Below, piece by piece: positions 22,876 through 31,563 of a DNA stretch of 41,126 bases. The stretch spans positions 1 to 41,126 of the forward strand of contig JACDUA010000038.1 in the NCBI GenBank assembly GCA_013519935.1, written 5' to 3'. How positions within the stretch are numbered: the stretch's first letter is position 1; every line of letters starts with the position of its first letter. The stretch is from Ectothiorhodospiraceae bacterium WFHF3C12. Lineage in GTDB: Bacteria; Pseudomonadota; Gammaproteobacteria; Nitrococcales; Nitrococcaceae. Below the pieces are notes generated by a model. It saw only the letters and a list, made by a program, of their open reading frames with translations. It did no database searches and was not told the DNA's origin. The position numbers were made by a program, and so were the translations under genes.

Positions 22876-23772
22876 ATGGCTGCTGGTGAAACGAAGCGAA
22901 AGAAAGTGACGGTTAAGGATATTCTGGACAAGAAAAAACGCGGCGAACAAATTATCTCCGTTGGAGTATATGACGCGCCGATGGCGACGATCGCCGACGA
23001 AGTCGGCTTCGACATGCTCATCAATGGAAATGCTGGACCAATGTCATTGCTAGCTCATAAGACGCCCATGACTGTCCGCTATGAAGAACAGCTTATTTTG
23101 ACTCAAGCTGTTAGTCGAGTAGCTAAGTACGGAATGGTTGTTGGCCATCTGCCCTTCATGACCTATCACGCTTCCGTGGAGGAGGGTATCCGAAGCGCCG
23201 CCCGCATGGTTTCCGAAGGTGGCGCAGATGCCGTCAAATGTGAAGGCAACAGGTATACCGCCAAAGTTGTACAGGAGATCGTCAGGGCAGGAGTCCCTGT
23301 CATGGGTCATATTGGCATGCAAGCTTCCCGAAAGCTTGAGCAAAGCGGTTATGGGTTCAAAGGGAAGACGGCCGATGAGGCTGCAAAGATTGTCGACGAT
23401 GCGTGGGCTTTCGTGGATGCAGGTGCATTTTCCTTTATTCTTGAATATGTGCCCGTCGAGGTTACGGAGTACCTGGCTGAAACACTTCCCGTGCCAGTGA
23501 TCAGTGTCGGCGCCGGCCCATCAAAGGACGGTATCTATCTAATTGGCGGTGACGCAGTAGGATATAGTGCATTTCCGAGGCCAAAAAACGAGGCTAGCTT
23601 CGTCGATGTCCGGCCTATAATTAAGGAGGGCCTAGAAGCATATAAGAGCCAAGTGCAGGATAAGACCTATCCTGGTCCCGAGTTCACCAAGCATATGGAC
23701 GAACGAGAGGCGGATAAATTTCATGAAATGATAGGAAAAAATGGCGAATTTGGGATTGGTACTGCGTCATAG
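22876..23772 (+). CDS. PanB-family protein 2, divergent (metal site altered)
   Basis: 298 aa, PanB/ICL-type TIM barrel recognisable from VYDAPMATIADEVGFDMLING, VGHLPFMTYHASVEEG, ADAVKCEGN, PVMGHIGMQ, ILEYVPVEV and VPVISVGAGPSKDG. Relative to E. coli PanB, Glu114 (here 123), His136 (145) and catalytic Glu181 (190) remain. The Asp45 loop GDSLGM has become NGNAGPM and metal ligand Asp84 is His91. So two of three canonical Mg ligands are changed. It is not a close copy of PanB-like protein 1 and may act with it, bind a different metal, or have another reaction on a folate-linked one-carbon unit. Good ribosome site. Flanked by IS21 and IS3 debris. Confidence 0.85.
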   Translation: MAAGETKRKKVTVKDILDKKKRGEQIISVGVYDAPMATIADEVGFDMLINGNAGPMSLLAHKTPMTVRYEEQLILTQAVSRVAKYGMVVGHLPFMTYHASVEEGIRSAARMVSEGGADAVKCEGNRYTAKVVQEIVRAGVPVMGHIGMQASRKLEQSGYGFKGKTADEAAKIVDDAWAFVDAGAFSFILEYVPVEVTEYLAETLPVPVISVGAGPSKDGIYLIGGDAVGYSAFPRPKNEASFVDVRPIIKEGLEAYKSQVQDKTYPGPEFTKHMDEREADKFHEMIGKNGEFGIGTAS

Positions 23773-23836
23773 GGCCTTTAATGGAGGGATGATTTCCATC
23801 TAGGGATAAAATAATTATCTCTGCGAGGTGTTGACA

Positions 23837-23920
23837 ATGCAGATGGTGGATTCAGAGTTCCTTGCAGTATTAGAGGATGGGAGTACATTAAGAGTATTGC
23901 GAAAAGGTCGCTTCGAGTAA
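23837..23920 (+). CDS. Possible small protein, 27 aa
   Basis: Reading MQMVDSEFL...RKGRFE with stop at 23920, 64 bases after PanB-like gene 2, with GAGGTG eight bases ahead. Hydrophilic; no family recognised. Codon style resembles its neighbours. It may instead be the truncated start of a gene lost when the IS3 fragment arrived. Weak claim. Confidence 0.25.
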   Translation: MQMVDSEFLAVLEDGSTLRVLRKGRFE

Positions 23921-23952
23921 GGTTCTGGGTTTGATTATTTGTCGATAAGCGA

Positions 23953-24000
23953 CCAATGAGTATGCGTGTCATTGGGGAAATGGGGGCCTATTAGGTCCCC
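23953..24000 (+). terminator. Double hairpin after PanB-like gene 2
   Basis: Two stems in a row: CCAATGA (23953-23959) with TCATTGG (23969-23975), then GGGGGCCT (23982-23989) with AGGTCCCC (23993-24000) around a 3-base loop, fully paired apart from one G-T pair. The second is a strong stem but has no T-run. Probable transcription end or mRNA 3' stabiliser between the PanB-like gene and the IS3 fragment. Confidence 0.5.
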
Positions 24001-24017
24001 GGTGTGAGGCCTGTCTA

Positions 24018-24395
24018 TTGCCTGAACCGCTTTCAGATAGAAAATCCGGCCTCTTTTTCCCCGTCGCTGGCCGCCGAAAGCGCTTATTGGCGGGCATATT
24101 CGGTCGGTGTCAGCCACTCCAGGGCCGAGTGGGGATGCAACTCATTATAGAAGCGCCGCCACTCATCGATCTTGCGCCTGGCATCGGCCAGGGACAAGAA
24201 CCAATGCGCGTTAAGGCACTCCTGGCGTAGTCGGCCATTGACGCTCTCGATCCAGGCGTTGTCCGTCGGCTTGCCGGGTCGGGAAAAGTCGATCTCTACG
24301 CCGTTTTCATAGGCCCAGCGGTCCATGACCTTGCCGGCGAACTCCGAGCCATTGTCCGCCTTGATCGTCTCGGGTGCCCCACGCTGCGACTTCAC
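24018..24395 (-). pseudogene. IS3-family orfB C-terminal fragment
   Basis: About 104 codons of an IS3 integrase-type transposase, reading from the end of the crp gene: the second catalytic Asp in KADNGSEF, the Glu in WIESVNGRLRQECLN, then HWFLSLADARRKIDEWRR and HSALEWLTPTEYARQ-stop (24084). Beyond it, to about 24018, is the terminal region shared with the IS3 remnant at 9.3-9.5 kb. The first catalytic Asp and all of orfA are missing. The fragment begins immediately at the stop codon of the crp-like gene. Confidence 0.85.
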
Positions 24396-25099
24396 TACTC
24401 CCCAAGCAACGACTCAATATCGGGACTTGCTAGCCCGTCCAAATCTCGGACCATAATCCGGCGTCTTCCGCTCCTGATTAGTCCTTCTTGCTCAAGTCTT
24501 CGAATCGCAATGCTAACGGATGGGCGCGACGCTCCGACCATGTTGGCTATGTCTTGATGGGTAAGTTCATTGATAATGATTTCACGTCGCGCGGAGTGGT
24601 GACCTCTGAGGTAGGCTAGATGAACAATTGTCTGTGAAACTCTCGACAGAAGCGACTCGGTCGCAATAATGTCAAAAATCGTTGTGGCCCAACGTACCTT
24701 GAACGACAGCGCAGCTACGAAGTTTAAAGCGAATTGCGAATGCTCAATTATATGATCCTTAACATCGTTCTTGTCTATAATCAAAACCTCCGACTCGGTC
24801 CGAGCTTGGGCGGCGAGTAGGGTACGTTCGAAAGAAATATCTGGAGCGCCGATAATATCACCTTCAGTCCAGAGGCCCACAGTGATTTCCTTCCCGGAAA
24901 TGGATGTATGAAACGTCCGTATGCTCCCATGCTCGATAACATAAAGGCCTCGGACTTCATCTCCCTGTTCGAACAATATTGAGTTAGCCCTGTATCTCCG
25001 CCTTCGGGCTTTGCTGGTGATGCTCTCATGCTCCTCGTCACTAAGGTTGTCGAATATCCGTGGTTGTCCTGCTAATATTTCCTCCCACTCGCGTGCCAT
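24395..25099 (-). CDS. Crp/Fnr-family transcriptional regulator
   Basis: 234 aa. N-terminal cyclic-nucleotide-binding beta-roll (about residues 25-125, with ILFEQGDEVRGLYVIEHGSIR), a dimer helix, and a C-terminal winged helix (about 174-203, LTHQDIANMVGASRPSVS, recognition helix SRPSVSIAIRRLE). It lacks the N-terminal cysteine set of oxygen-sensing Fnr. Start ATG 25099 with GAGGG upstream. Lies divergently from or convergently to the one-carbon genes and is the only regulator in the island, so it probably controls them; the signal is unknown. Its stop codon touches an IS3 fragment, so its natural C-terminus and downstream DNA may be changed. A palindrome at 25165 could be its own operator. 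Confidence 0.9.
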   Translation of the reverse strand: MAREWEEILAGQPRIFDNLSDEEHESITSKARRRRYRANSILFEQGDEVRGLYVIEHGSIRTFHTSISGKEITVGLWTEGDIIGAPDISFERTLLAAQARTESEVLIIDKNDVKDHIIEHSQFALNFVAALSFKVRWATTIFDIIATESLLSRVSQTIVHLAYLRGHHSARREIIINELTHQDIANMVGASRPSVSIAIRRLEQEGLIRSGRRRIMVRDLDGLASPDIESLLGE

Positions 25100-25164
25100 G
25101 CTTTCACCCTCTAGTCGTTATAGATTCTCTGTGCAAGAACTAATCGGTGAGTTTGCGGGCTCGC

Positions 25165-25178
25165 TGTCAAGGTTGACA
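25165..25178. promoter_or_regulatory. Palindrome upstream of the crp-like gene
   Basis: TGTCAAGGTTGACA: perfect 6-bp arms with a 2-base centre, 66 bases before the crp-like start. Crp/Fnr-family sites are two-fold symmetric with TGTCA or TTGAC-type half sites. This one has TGTCA-N4-TGACA, tighter than the usual N6 spacing of TGTGA/TGTCA boxes. I did not find a second copy in front of the other island genes. Confidence 0.4.
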
Positions 25179-25880
25179 ACAGTCATATAGTCCGAGTCCG
25201 CCGATTAAGTGCGACATTACTCCTTGTGCGAATGTGTGGGTTGTCGGGAGAGTGGCTCGACGTTGCCGGTGGAGTGTGGACAGAGGGCATTGCAGAAGGC
25301 AAGTACAAGGTGAGCCGTTGTGGTGGTCCCGGGAGTTGTTGAGCGCGCAGTGCCATCGTCTTGAGAAAGCGGATCGATAAGGTCATGACTGTTGCTGTCG
25401 TCCACATCGTGGAATGGTAGGCTACGCGGACTCGTTGCAGGTAACCGGGATACGTAGAGCCGTGTCTGGATCCCGGCTCTGGTGTCCTTGCGGCGACCCA
25501 TCCGGGGATGGAGTGTTGAACTGCAGTAGATGACTCCCGACACGCACCTACCCTTCACAGCGACCACGGTGGACAAAAGCGCTCGACGCGAGGCACAAGG
25601 TTCATTGGCACATTCCTGCGTACCGCCAATAGCATGCGATTTCGTCAAATACACCCGGTATGAGTTGCGGTGTCAACCGCAGTGACGCATTGCTTTGCCT
25701 CGGTGCGGTCAATGCTCAGAAAGCCGTCAACCCGCGACATGAATGAGAACCCGGACCCGGGGTTGGTCGGTTGTGTGGCCGCGGGGGTATGCGTGCTTCA
25801 CGCCAAGCCCGTCAGCCGGATGGTTGGGGGGACGGTTTCGTAGCTGTGCGTTGTTGCCTCTGGGGGCGGGGCGTCACGTC
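25179..25880. other. Non-coding or degraded stretch, about 700 bp
   Basis: No gene I can support. Minus-strand open frames (for example 25217-25654) are low-complexity in Thr/Ser/Arg and show no family motif. They could be decayed mobile DNA, as the neighbouring sequence is, but I cannot identify it. Confidence 0.35.
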
Positions 25881-26035
25881 ACGACGTGTGTTCGACATTT
25901 CGTAGGCGGCGAGGGTCAATTGCTGAGGTCCTGCCGCTCAAAACTGCAGAGTCGGGCATGGGGGCGTCTTTCCCAGTTGAGCGATGGAGTCGTCGATCTA
26001 CGGGAGAAAGCAACGGGTGTTTCTGCGACACAACT

Positions 26036-26160
26036 GGAGCGGGGTCTGAGCAAGGTGAGTCTGGCGCGGGGACTGGGCGTGAGCCGTCGGACTATCTATC
26101 ACGGGATCGAGACGGGCTAGTCGGGGTGGTAGTTCGATGGCGAGCCGGAGCGCCACGCGT
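26036..26160 (+). pseudogene. Helix-turn-helix scrap, probable IS21-type istA N-terminus
   Basis: Only the segment LERGLSKVSLARGLGVSRRTIYHGIETG, followed by a stop at 26118, then a short tail. It reads like the first HTH of an IS21-family IstA or a related transposase. The rest is absent. Ends where the next IS21-like remnant begins. Confidence 0.45.
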
Positions 26161-26248
26161 CAGCGGACATTGAAATCTGACCCAGTTCAGCCAAGGTGTC
26201 TCACCCACCTCTGCTTAACTCGGACTGTTCTCGTGGGAGGGCAGTCCG

Positions 26249-26860
26249 ATGCTGACAGAGGAAGCGATCATGGAGATTGGCGTTCTGTTCCGCCACGGGG
26301 CAGGGATTGGTCAGATTGCCCGGGAACTGAGTGTCTCGCGCAACACTGTAAGGGGATATTTGCGTAGGGCGGCGACAATAGCCAAGCCAACGCGCGCGGT
26401 CCGGGACGTCCGCGCAATCGCGCACCCTATGAGGACTGGAACCGCCGCCGGGTTTAGGCGGCGGCACCGGCCCGGCTGCCGGCGACGGGCTTTGATGGTA
26501 CGGCGCGGACTGTGCGCCGCTTCGGCGCCGGGCTTGTACCCGCCCACCCGAGCCGGAACCGATGGTGCGCTTTGTGACGGCCCCAGGGCATCAGGTGCAC
26601 ATGGACTGGGGCGAGTACCGGCTCGGTGGCGAGCGCGTCTATTCCTCTGCGGGGTGCTCGGCTACAGCTGGCATCTGTACCTGGAGTATATCGACTCGAC
26701 ACGCTCCGAGGTCCTGGTGCCCTGCCACCGGTAGATGTTCGCCGACTTCGGTGGCGTATCCGAGACGCGCACAAGGACAAAATGAAGATGGTTGTCCCCC
26801 GGCGCGATGCCTATGGTCGGGGGTGCCACCGCTTCCATGATGGGATTTGGATGCTCGCCG
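26249..26860 (+). pseudogene. IS21-family istA (frameshifted, truncated)
   Basis: Starts [17 protein letters not shown] with an HTH ([20 protein letters not shown]), loses frame after about 45 residues, and resumes in other frames with [41 protein letters not shown]-stop and RRDAYGRGCHRFHDGIWMLA. Several shifts and stops; the last part and istB are missing. It is closely similar at the DNA level to the minus-strand istA piece at 21.4-21.67 kb, so the two form a long inverted repeat. Confidence 0.8.
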
Positions 26861-27219
26861 CCGGGCCGGGCGGCCGGTCCGCTGAAAGTGCGCCGGGGCT
26901 TCTTCTGCGTGCGCCCGTTTCTCCACCATCTCGTGAGCCGTGCGCCGAGCTAACGCGACCAGAGCAGTTGAAGCGGCTCACGATCGCGGCAACGCCAATC
27001 TTCTCTCGACATGTACCCAACTTCGATTGTGAACTCAGCGCAACACTCCCGGCAGCCTCTTGTCGGTTGGGCTGCGTCAATCAGGCATCGCTCAGACGGG
27101 TAGCTACCTAACTGACGACTACCGCGCGCCAATGCTCCTATGGCATGTGAAACCTGAGGTCGCTAATGACCCTGCCAGACGAGTAATTTAACAAGTACTG
27201 CTACAGTTCGGGAGACCCA
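26861..27219. other. Intergenic, about 360 bp, upstream of the reductase
   Basis: No gene recognised. Contains the promoter region of the methylenetetrahydrofolate reductase gene. A small dyad GGTC-GCTAAT-GACC lies near 27160. A weak ribosome site (GGGAG) precedes ATG 27220. No clear -35/-10 pair. Confidence 0.35.
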
Positions 27220-28842
27220 ATGACTCCGTCCTACAAGAACTCCATTCGCGAAAGCATAGAGAGCGGTGCGTTCCTCTATACTCTTGAACACGTTCCTGAG
27301 CTTCTGACTCGCAAAGAGCAAGGATTGCAGGAGTTGGCGCGGGAGGCCAAAGGCGTCGCCAGAGACGATCGAGTACGCGGGGTCAATATAGGTGACCGCG
27401 TGAAGTCAATGGATTCTTGCTCAACGGTAATGTGTGGTCGCGTCGCCGCGGAGGCGAGCGGGAAAATGCCGCTTCTGCACCTCGCAGGAAAGGATAGAAC
27501 CCCCGAGGAAGCGGCCAAGGTGTTCACGCAGGCTCATTCCTATGGGTTGAATACGTTCTTGATCGTCTCCGGTGACCGAATTCTCGAGAAAACCCGCCCT
27601 GGCCGGCCTCGCTATAATGATTCAATCATTGGAATAAAACAGGCGAGAGAGCTCGTCCGGGACGCATTCATTGCTGCAGCGGTCAGTCCGTTCAAGTATC
27701 GCGAAGAGGAGCTCCTCAACCAATACCTTAAATTCGTCAAGAAGATAAACGCGGGCGCGGATTACGTAATCACAAATGTAGGCTGGGATATGCGAAAATT
27801 CCAGGAACTTATTTGGTATCGAAACGCCCGAAACCTGGATACACCAATTGTCGCCAATCTCCTTCTTCCAAGGCCGGGTTGGGCGAAGGCCATAAATGCA
27901 GGTCGACTGCCCGGTGTCCATATGTCCGATGACCTATACAAAAAGATGAGTGAAGAGCTTCAGCAAGGGGTGTGGGAGGAAGCATCCTTTAATCGGCTTG
28001 CTCTTTCTATATTGCGCGTTAAACGAATGGGCTATGCAGGCGTTCAGCTGAGTGGCGTGGATACGTACGAACAGCTTACAAGTGTGATCGACAGAGTCGA
28101 TTATTTAGAGACTAAACTAATCTCGAATGATGACCTAATCGCTGCATGGGATGAAGCACACCGGCTTGGCGACGGCCGGATGGTGGATTTTGCTCCAAGT
28201 GACCCGATATACCTCTTTGGTGAAGACGAGGCGCCTCAACCAGGCAGCTTAAACGGTCCCCCCGTGTTGGATGGGGCGAACGCGAGCTCACCAGAGAGAC
28301 GCAAGTACCACGCAATGCATTTCATTCACGAGCACGCGTTTAAGAAAAAATCGATCGGTGCCAAGGTTTTGGCACCTTTGATGCGCGCAATCGACTCAAC
28401 GACTTTAGGTAGGAGATGGCTGTTTAAGCTAGAACACGCCGTCAAAAAGTCGACACTCGGGTGCGACGCGTGTGGATTCTGCCGAATTCAGTACCTCGCG
28501 TATACCTGTCCTGAGACTTGCCCTAAAGGGCTAGCCAATGGTCCTTGCGCGGGTACTGATGAAAACGTATGCGAGTTCAAGGACCGAGAATGCATACATA
28601 ACAGGAAATACCGAATTGCGAAGAGCGTGGGTCGGCTTAAGGATTTAGAGACCGTTTACGTTCCTCCTGTACCGACAGCGACTAGGGGTACATCATCGTG
28701 GGTAAACGAGTACACTGATAGAGTCCCGCGCGTCGAGACGTTTGGAGACCAGACGATTGTAACAGGGAACGGCCGGGACCGGCAGCCTCAACAATCTCGT
28801 GAGAAGGAGGCCCAGTCCAATTCCTACAGTGCTGCAAGATAG
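27220..28842 (+). CDS. metF: Methylenetetrahydrofolate reductase with MetV-like C-terminal domain
   Basis: 540 aa, almost twice the E. coli MetF length. Residues about 1-320 form the MetF TIM barrel: LEHVPEL with the catalytic-type Glu near the N-terminus, LIVSGDR with the FAD-contacting Asp, and VTNVGWDMRKF. About residues 360-470 form a cysteine-rich domain with Cys at 415, 418, 421, 430, 434, 443, 451 and 458 (CDACGFC, CPETCPKG, NGPCAGT), the pattern of the MTHFR C-terminal/MetV domain. The tail is low-complexity. The enzyme interconverts methyl-THF and methylene-THF. MetV-type partners occur in catabolic or acetogenic one-carbon routes. Followed by purU, so here it may oxidise methyl-THF. 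A FolD gene is not in this window. Confidence 0.9.
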   Translation: MTPSYKNSIRESIESGAFLYTLEHVPELLTRKEQGLQELAREAKGVARDDRVRGVNIGDRVKSMDSCSTVMCGRVAAEASGKMPLLHLAGKDRTPEEAAKVFTQAHSYGLNTFLIVSGDRILEKTRPGRPRYNDSIIGIKQARELVRDAFIAAAVSPFKYREEELLNQYLKFVKKINAGADYVITNVGWDMRKFQELIWYRNARNLDTPIVANLLLPRPGWAKAINAGRLPGVHMSDDLYKKMSEELQQGVWEEASFNRLALSILRVKRMGYAGVQLSGVDTYEQLTSVIDRVDYLETKLISNDDLIAAWDEAHRLGDGRMVDFAPSDPIYLFGEDEAPQPGSLNGPPVLDGANASSPERRKYHAMHFIHEHAFKKKSIGAKVLAPLMRAIDSTTLGRRWLFKLEHAVKKSTLGCDACGFCRIQYLAYTCPETCPKGLANGPCAGTDENVCEFKDRECIHNRKYRIAKSVGRLKDLETVYVPPVPTATRGTSSWVNEYTDRVPRVETFGDQTIVTGNGRDRQPQQSREKEAQSNSYSAAR

Positions 28843-28899
28843 ACTTGACCAACGTTTTTGTAGTGGGCATCTGGTTGTGGCAATAGGGTGAGGCGAAGG

Positions 28900-29760
28900 A
28901 TGGCGACTAAGGAGAACGAGTACATCTTGACGGTTGCTTCAGCCACAGACATGCGCATCGTTCCCGATATAACTAACCTCATGAACGCGAATAGCTGTCA
29001 CATTACAGAATTGGCTCAATATGAGGACAAAAGGTCGGGGCGGTTGTTCTTGAGGGTTGTATTTGCTCAGAGCGATATGCAAAGGGTTGCGGAGGTTAAT
29101 CGAGATCTGAAGGATATGGCTAACAAGTATGCAATGAAAGTCAGCTTGATTAGCAGGGACGAAACTCCCCGGATCATATTAATGGTGTCTCATCTCGATC
29201 ACTGTTTCAGGGACTTGATAAACCGCTCTCAGAGTGGTGCGCTAAATGTTTCTATAGTTTCCGCAATATCAAACCATGAAACGTGCAGAGACGTCGCCCA
29301 GAAGAGTGGGATACCTTATCACTATATGCCAACGCAAGAATTTAACCAAGCGTATCGCGAGGAGAAACTGAAAGAGATATTCGAGGAAACGCGAGCGGAT
29401 CTGGTGGTACTGGCCCGGTATATGCAGGTTCTTTCAGCATCGTTGTGCGAGTACTTGTATGGGAGAGCAATCAACATACACCATTCCTTCTTGCCAGCCT
29501 TTAAGGGTGCCCGGCCGTATGAGCAGGCGTACGCAAGGGGCGTGAAGCTGATTGGGGCGACAGCGCACTACGTCACACAAGATCTCGATGAAGGTCCCAT
29601 TATCGAGCAAGTCGTGCGAAGGGTTTCCCACGCGGACGGTCCGCACGACTTAGCCGTGACTGGACGTGATAGCGAGCGAGTGGCGCTGGCGAAGGCGATT
29701 CGGCTACACGTCGATAGACGGGTATTTATAGACGGAAATAAGACAATCCTCTTTCATTGA
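28900..29760 (+). CDS. purU: Formyltetrahydrofolate deformylase
   Basis: Hydrolyses 10-formyl-THF to formate and THF. 286 aa, close to the 280-aa E. coli PurU. N-terminal ACT domain (about 10-85), then a formyltransferase-type hydrolase domain: MVSHLDHCFRDLINR, the AISNHETC segment, YHYMPT, and the core HHSFLPAFKGARPYEQAY...GATAHYVTQDLDEGPII with the catalytic-region Asn/His/Asp set. ATG 28900 is preferred over GTG 28888 because GAGGCGAAGG precedes it. 57 bases after the reductase gene, likely the same operon. In one-carbon catabolism PurU releases THF and formate, which fits this place. Confidence 0.94.
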   Translation: MATKENEYILTVASATDMRIVPDITNLMNANSCHITELAQYEDKRSGRLFLRVVFAQSDMQRVAEVNRDLKDMANKYAMKVSLISRDETPRIILMVSHLDHCFRDLINRSQSGALNVSIVSAISNHETCRDVAQKSGIPYHYMPTQEFNQAYREEKLKEIFEETRADLVVLARYMQVLSASLCEYLYGRAINIHHSFLPAFKGARPYEQAYARGVKLIGATAHYVTQDLDEGPIIEQVVRRVSHADGPHDLAVTGRDSERVALAKAIRLHVDRRVFIDGNKTILFH

Positions 29761-30061
29761 TTGCCGGCTTTGCTCTTTTCGGAAGGCGTAGCGATCCGGA
29801 ACCACTACATCTGCGTTGGGCGGTTTTGATGGAAGAGAGCGCCCGCGTTGGTTTTGTGGAGCGTACTCGAAAAAGAGAGCCGTAGGTATTTCTGAGTTCG
29901 GCGACGCGTGGGATGGTGGGGTAAGCGATGACTTGAGGCCGGTCCTTGCCTGTGGCGACGTCGGCCGGTTGCTGGGGAAGCTGAGGTAGATGAGGTCTAC
30001 ATAAAGCTTCGTTCCCGTTCCCAAGTGACAAATTTAACGCAATCCCCCCGGCAGGTGTTGA
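29761..30061. other. Intergenic, 301 bp, between purU and its terminator
   Basis: No gene supported. Minus-strand open frames of about 100 codons here have no motif I recognise and overlap each other; they may be decayed transposon sequence. Confidence 0.35.
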
Positions 30062-30091
30062 GCCGGCCTCTTAAAGGGCCGGTTCTTTTTT
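30062..30091 (+). terminator. Rho-independent terminator
   Basis: Stem CCGGCC (30063-30068) with GGCCGG (30077-30082) and an 8-base loop, followed by TTCTTTTTT. Clear intrinsic terminator, 300 bases downstream of purU. It closes the reductase-purU transcript or a lost gene in between. Confidence 0.88.
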
Positions 30092-30279
30092 CGTGGGCGT
30101 CAACGGCCCCCCTTTAACGTGTTGTGCTTGGCTCTAGAACAGGGTATCGCCGGCACTGGTACGGGGAATGGTCTTGATTAAGCGCGCACCGGTGTTCATT
30201 GATATAGATGTATGGCGTGTAGTGGCTTCAAATAGCAAGCCATTACATAGGCGTGGAGTCTAACGGCCATACGTCCCGG

Positions 30280-31240
30280 CTACTCAGTGCTGGATGTTTT
30301 AGTGCGCACCCGCAGTATGAATAGAGCATGATAACTCTGTGGCCAATCGTCGAGTGGCTGGACTGGGGTTCGCCGATTCAGTGCCCTCTGCCGCATGTGG
30401 TGATTGTGCTGGGCACCGTCGCGTACGGGCGTGGTCTTACAGGTCCGCTTTTGAATCAAAGCGTTTGCCTGGGCAATACCTCGCTCAAGCGGGTGTTGAA
30501 GCGCTTGAAGATGCAGTTGATTTGCGGACAACGCACCGGAGAAAGTCGGTCCTCGATGGCCGCTTCGGCGCAGACTCGGTCGGGCAAAGCCTTGTCGTCG
30601 TCGGTGGGCAGCTTATCGATCCGGGATAGCGTTTGGCGCGCGCATCCCTCAGAAACGCCGCCGCGGACCGGGCCGACTTGTCGGGCATTAGCTCAAGGGA
30701 GCCTGAGCGCACGGCCCGTTCGATGGCCACGAATAAATTGCGACGCCGGGACGAATCCGCCATTTGCGGTAGCTACCTGTAGTCGATATGGATATCGCTC
30801 GGGTTGTATGTCTTGACCGTTTCCAATGCCCTGACCTGCAGAAGATCGGTGATTCGCGAGAAGCCTTTGCGCCGCAGGCCGCGAACCAGGGCAGCCCGGA
30901 CTGCTGCGAGTCGATGAAGTCAAGCATCATCGCCAGAAGGTTGCAGAGGGACAGTAACAGCGTCCGGCGCAACTCGATGACGATCGCCGCCATAGCCGGG
31001 GAAAATATGTCGAACAGAGGATTACTTTAATACACGTGATCATTGAAATCGTCCGGGTTCCGCCATCGGCGCACCGTGCTGACTGAGATCCCCCACTCTT
31101 CAGACAGTGCTCCGCCACTCTACCTCGAGGACTGAATGCACGCCTCGCGTCCTCGATGTGGTTGCCACGTTGGCACAGCACCAGAATGCTCAGGGTCGAT
31201 TCTCCCCGGAAAGCGCTATCACCTAGCTCTGAGGCCAAGC
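30280..31240 (-). pseudogene. IS481-family transposase (many frameshifts)
   Basis: Reading from 31240 leftwards across several frames. HTH-like ISVSTVRRWRNPDDFNDH; IVIELRRTLLLSLCNLLAMM and LDFIDSQQSGLPWF, which correspond to the conserved ELRRTLLLPLDDLL and FI-P-VSRSGL region; RRRNLFVAIERAVR near 30740, the strand holding the first catalytic region; DKSARSAAAFLRD; and at the end HNHHMRQRALNRRTPVQPLDDW. The order and content match an IS481-type DDE transposase. At least three frame breaks make it dead. Confidence 0.7.
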
Positions 31241-31563
31241 AGAGAGGATGGCTTCCTGGCCCATGGAATCATCTGAGCCCCGAACTCTAGCCGTAAAGGA
31301 TATTGCGTGAAGTCAAAGGATTCATACTAGCCCGATCGGGGCTGTAGGTTCTCAAATTGACACTTCTTTGGCTATCCAGGGAACTGTGGTCACCAACACG
31401 TTCCGTTACTGTAGCCGTGTGCACGGGAACCGGCACGTCTTGCAGGTCCGCGAATCGAGGTCCACCCACATAGGCAAGTGCGATGGCGTCGATTGTCAGG
31501 AGGGCCTGCAACCCCCTTATGATCCGCGCGCGTAGCGAGGATGCTCTAGGAAGGTCGTGGTCC
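31241..31563. other. Intergenic, 323 bp, upstream of the SulP gene
   Basis: No gene seen. Contains TTGACA at 31357-31362 without a good -10 at standard spacing, and a short dyad AGCCC-GATCG-GGGCT near 31330. The codons between 31483 and 31564 are in frame with the transporter but poor in family similarity. Confidence 0.4.

Noticed and set aside
25165-25178. Canonical Fnr or Crp box
   Set aside because: Half-site order and spacing do not match TTGAT-N4-ATCAA or TGTGA-N6-TCACA; kept only as a palindrome.
25217-25654. 145-codon minus-strand frame as a gene
   Set aside because: No start signal, low-complexity composition and no family motif.
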